Shown: piece after piece, positions 62,976-64,000 of the stretch | Layout: each line of letters begins with the position of its first letter | Numbering within the stretch: the stretch's first letter is position 1 | DNA from: Emcibacteraceae bacterium | Lineage (GTDB): Bacteria; Pseudomonadota; Alphaproteobacteria; Sphingomonadales; Emcibacteraceae | NCBI GenBank assembly: GCA_021774795.1 | Contig: JAJFIR010000042.1 | Location: forward strand, 62,001 to 126,000 | Reading direction: 5' to 3' | DNA length: 64,000 nt | Position numbers and translations under genes: made by a program | The notes under the pieces: model-generated | The model's database searches: none | Told to the model about the DNA's origin: nothing | What the model saw: the letters and a program-made list of their open reading frames with translations, nothing else

Positions 62976-63180
62976 TTATTCATTTTCCCAATTAAATATA
63001 GTGGTGCCCGTATCTGATGGTCCAACAACGTTTCTAAAATTATGAGATAATTCTCTACCAAGCCCAATTCCATTATCAAGTAGGTTTGTTGGCCACAACA
63101 CGTCGATTTAGATCATCGTCCTCTACAAGTAATAGCAAAGTTCCACCAACCGCATCAAGCTCAATAATATTTAGAACCAT
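62976..63180 (-). pseudogene. edd: Remnant of 6-phosphogluconate dehydratase gene (edd 3' end, frameshifted)
   Basis: Reading leftward from 63180, frame 1 gives NIIELDAVGGTLLLLVEDDD then NRRVVANKPT and a stop. After a shift of one base the other frame gives NLLDNGIGLGRELSHNFRNV and GPSDTGTTIF, ending at a TAA at 62976-62978, just before the glk ATG. Both pieces match in order the extreme C-terminus of Edd (the D-x-V-x-G-x-L-x-V-L-V strand and the GLGRELF-type segment). About 65 of roughly 600 codons remain. The usual order zwf-pgl-edd-glk supports the identification. Confidence 0.82.
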
Positions 63181-63182
63181 TT

Positions 63183-63881
63183 TTATTCTGCCCAATATAG
63201 GCTGACAGAGACATCATTTTGATGCAGCAAGTGGCTTACGGGCAAATCATCCGTCTTTTGTAGCTTTGCTTTGTTGTACACCTGTAACTTAGTATTGCCG
63301 TTGAATAATAAAATTATCTTCTTTGAAGTCTTAAGCCCTTTTAAAGTAACCGTCATTCTATCTACATCGTTGCCGTCGCGGTGAATAGTATGACAAAATT
63401 GACCATTGCTTTCATCTAGTGCAACAGTTGTATCTGTCGAATTTGGAAACAGCGATGCGACATGACCGTCTTCACCCATCCCAAGTAAAACAATATCAAA
63501 AGGCACGGGTAGTTTCGAAAATTTTTCTTCTGTATCACTCTGTCCTAATTGTGGCGTCTGATGATTTGATTTCAAACCAATATAATGTGCTTTAGCAGCA
63601 TGGTTTTTAAGCAAATTATCCCGGATCAATTTTTCATTACTGTCTTTATGATCGGGCTCAACCCACCTTTCATCAGTGGCACTAAACCATGCTTTGTCCC
63701 AATCGATATCTGTTTCCGACAGGGCGCGATATAACGGGCCAGGTGTCGTTCCACCCGATAATAACATCGACGCCACCCCATTATTTTCAATGGCAAGCGA
63801 CAAACGCTTTACGATCTCAGCATGCAGATCACCAAACAATGCTTCGCGGTTCTCAAACTTATATTCGGAAATTTCAATCAT
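63183..63881 (-). CDS. pgl: 6-phosphogluconolactonase (DevB type)
   Basis: 232 residues with the family signatures LLSGGTTPGPLYRAL near 41, FSATDERWVEPDHKDSNEKL near 67 and LLGMGEDGHVASLFPNS near 134. It hydrolyses 6-phosphogluconolactone made by Zwf. It lies 12 nt after zwf, and its stop is 2 nt before the edd remnant. Confidence 0.94.
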   Translation of the reverse strand: MIEISEYKFENREALFGDLHAEIVKRLSLAIENNGVASMLLSGGTTPGPLYRALSETDIDWDKAWFSATDERWVEPDHKDSNEKLIRDNLLKNHAAKAHYIGLKSNHQTPQLGQSDTEEKFSKLPVPFDIVLLGMGEDGHVASLFPNSTDTTVALDESNGQFCHTIHRDGNDVDRMTVTLKGLKTSKKIILLFNGNTKLQVYNKAKLQKTDDLPVSHLLHQNDVSVSLYWAE

Positions 63882-63893
63882 ACTCTATCTATT

Positions 63894-64000
63894 CTAATTC
63901 CGGGCCCATTGAACCAGCTACATAATTTTGCATCGCCTGACCCGTGGTATCCCAACCCAAGCGAATACCGTCTATCCATTTCCAGGAAGCCAAAATTTCA
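63894..64000 (-). CDS. zwf: Glucose-6-phosphate dehydrogenase, C-terminal end
   Basis: The last 35 codons of a gene entering from the right edge. The residues ASWKWIDGIRLGWDT and the end NYVAGSMGPELE match the Zwf C-terminus (typically a W-x-W/x-D segment and a G-x-W/M-GP end). The rest is outside the window. It is first of the visible operon, with pgl next. Confidence 0.82.

Overview
The window is about 64 kb of fairly AT-rich DNA (around 40% GC by eye). It most likely comes from an aquatic, heterotrophic alphaproteobacterium. Support for this placement comes from the order lipoprotein (LpoA-like) / rsmI-yraN-sirB1-gshB, the rph / hrcA-grpE / dnaK-dnaJ block, an NDUFA9-like protein, and a zwf-pgl-edd-glk-eda type sugar operon. 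No rRNA, tRNA, CRISPR array, insertion sequence or phage gene was recognised.

Layout. (1) 1-6287: two divergent operons that together look like a complete non-phosphorylating L-fucose route: mutarotase, sugar dehydrogenase, lactonase, a two-piece UxaA-type dehydratase, SDR dehydrogenase, FAH-family hydrolase (cut by the window edge) and an FMN L-lactate dehydrogenase for the L-lactate product. (2) 6284-7804: yifB/comM. (3) 8100-13932: an arginine-deiminase-fold enzyme, APC permease, BtpA-family protein and PfkB kinase in one tight operon, followed by a Tat-exported spermidine-dehydrogenase-like flavoprotein. (4) 14009-31163: a surface and secretion island. Two large RTX/cadherin-like proteins share N-terminal motifs, a C-terminal module and an upstream DNA element. 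They flank a TAXI-TRAP transporter operon with an exported HD-domain protein. Divergently transcribed are two ABC exporter half-transporters and an HlyD adaptor, presumably their type I exporter; no TolC gene is present.

(5) 31215-48800: mainly housekeeping genes: gshB, sirB1, yraN, rsmI, LpoA-like lipoprotein, hemW, rdgB, rph, hrcA, grpE, PCu(A)C protein, dnaK with a good sigma-32 promoter, dnaJ, a MarR regulator, a DsbD/ScsB-like reductase, galE and an NDUFA9-like protein. (6) 48926-61361: an accessory cluster built around periplasmic sugar 3-oxidation. It has three GMC flavoprotein dehydrogenases, three TIM-barrel isomerase/epimerase-like proteins (two with Tat signals), one gluconate-dehydrogenase subunit-3-like protein, a Gfo/Idh/MocA oxidoreductase and a cupin. 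A divergent LacI regulator with a DUF1080 (3-keto-glycoside hydrolase type) gene sits across a clear LacI-type operator. (7) 61430-64000: a decaying Entner-Doudoroff operon: the zwf 3' end, pgl, a frameshifted remnant of edd, intact glk, and eda lacking its usual C-terminus.

The strongest leads are the paired RTX proteins with their asymmetric ABC exporter, the repeated GMC/TIM-barrel sugar-oxidation modules, the deiminase-BtpA-PfkB cassette of unknown substrate, and the broken Entner-Doudoroff genes beside the 3-keto-sugar cluster.
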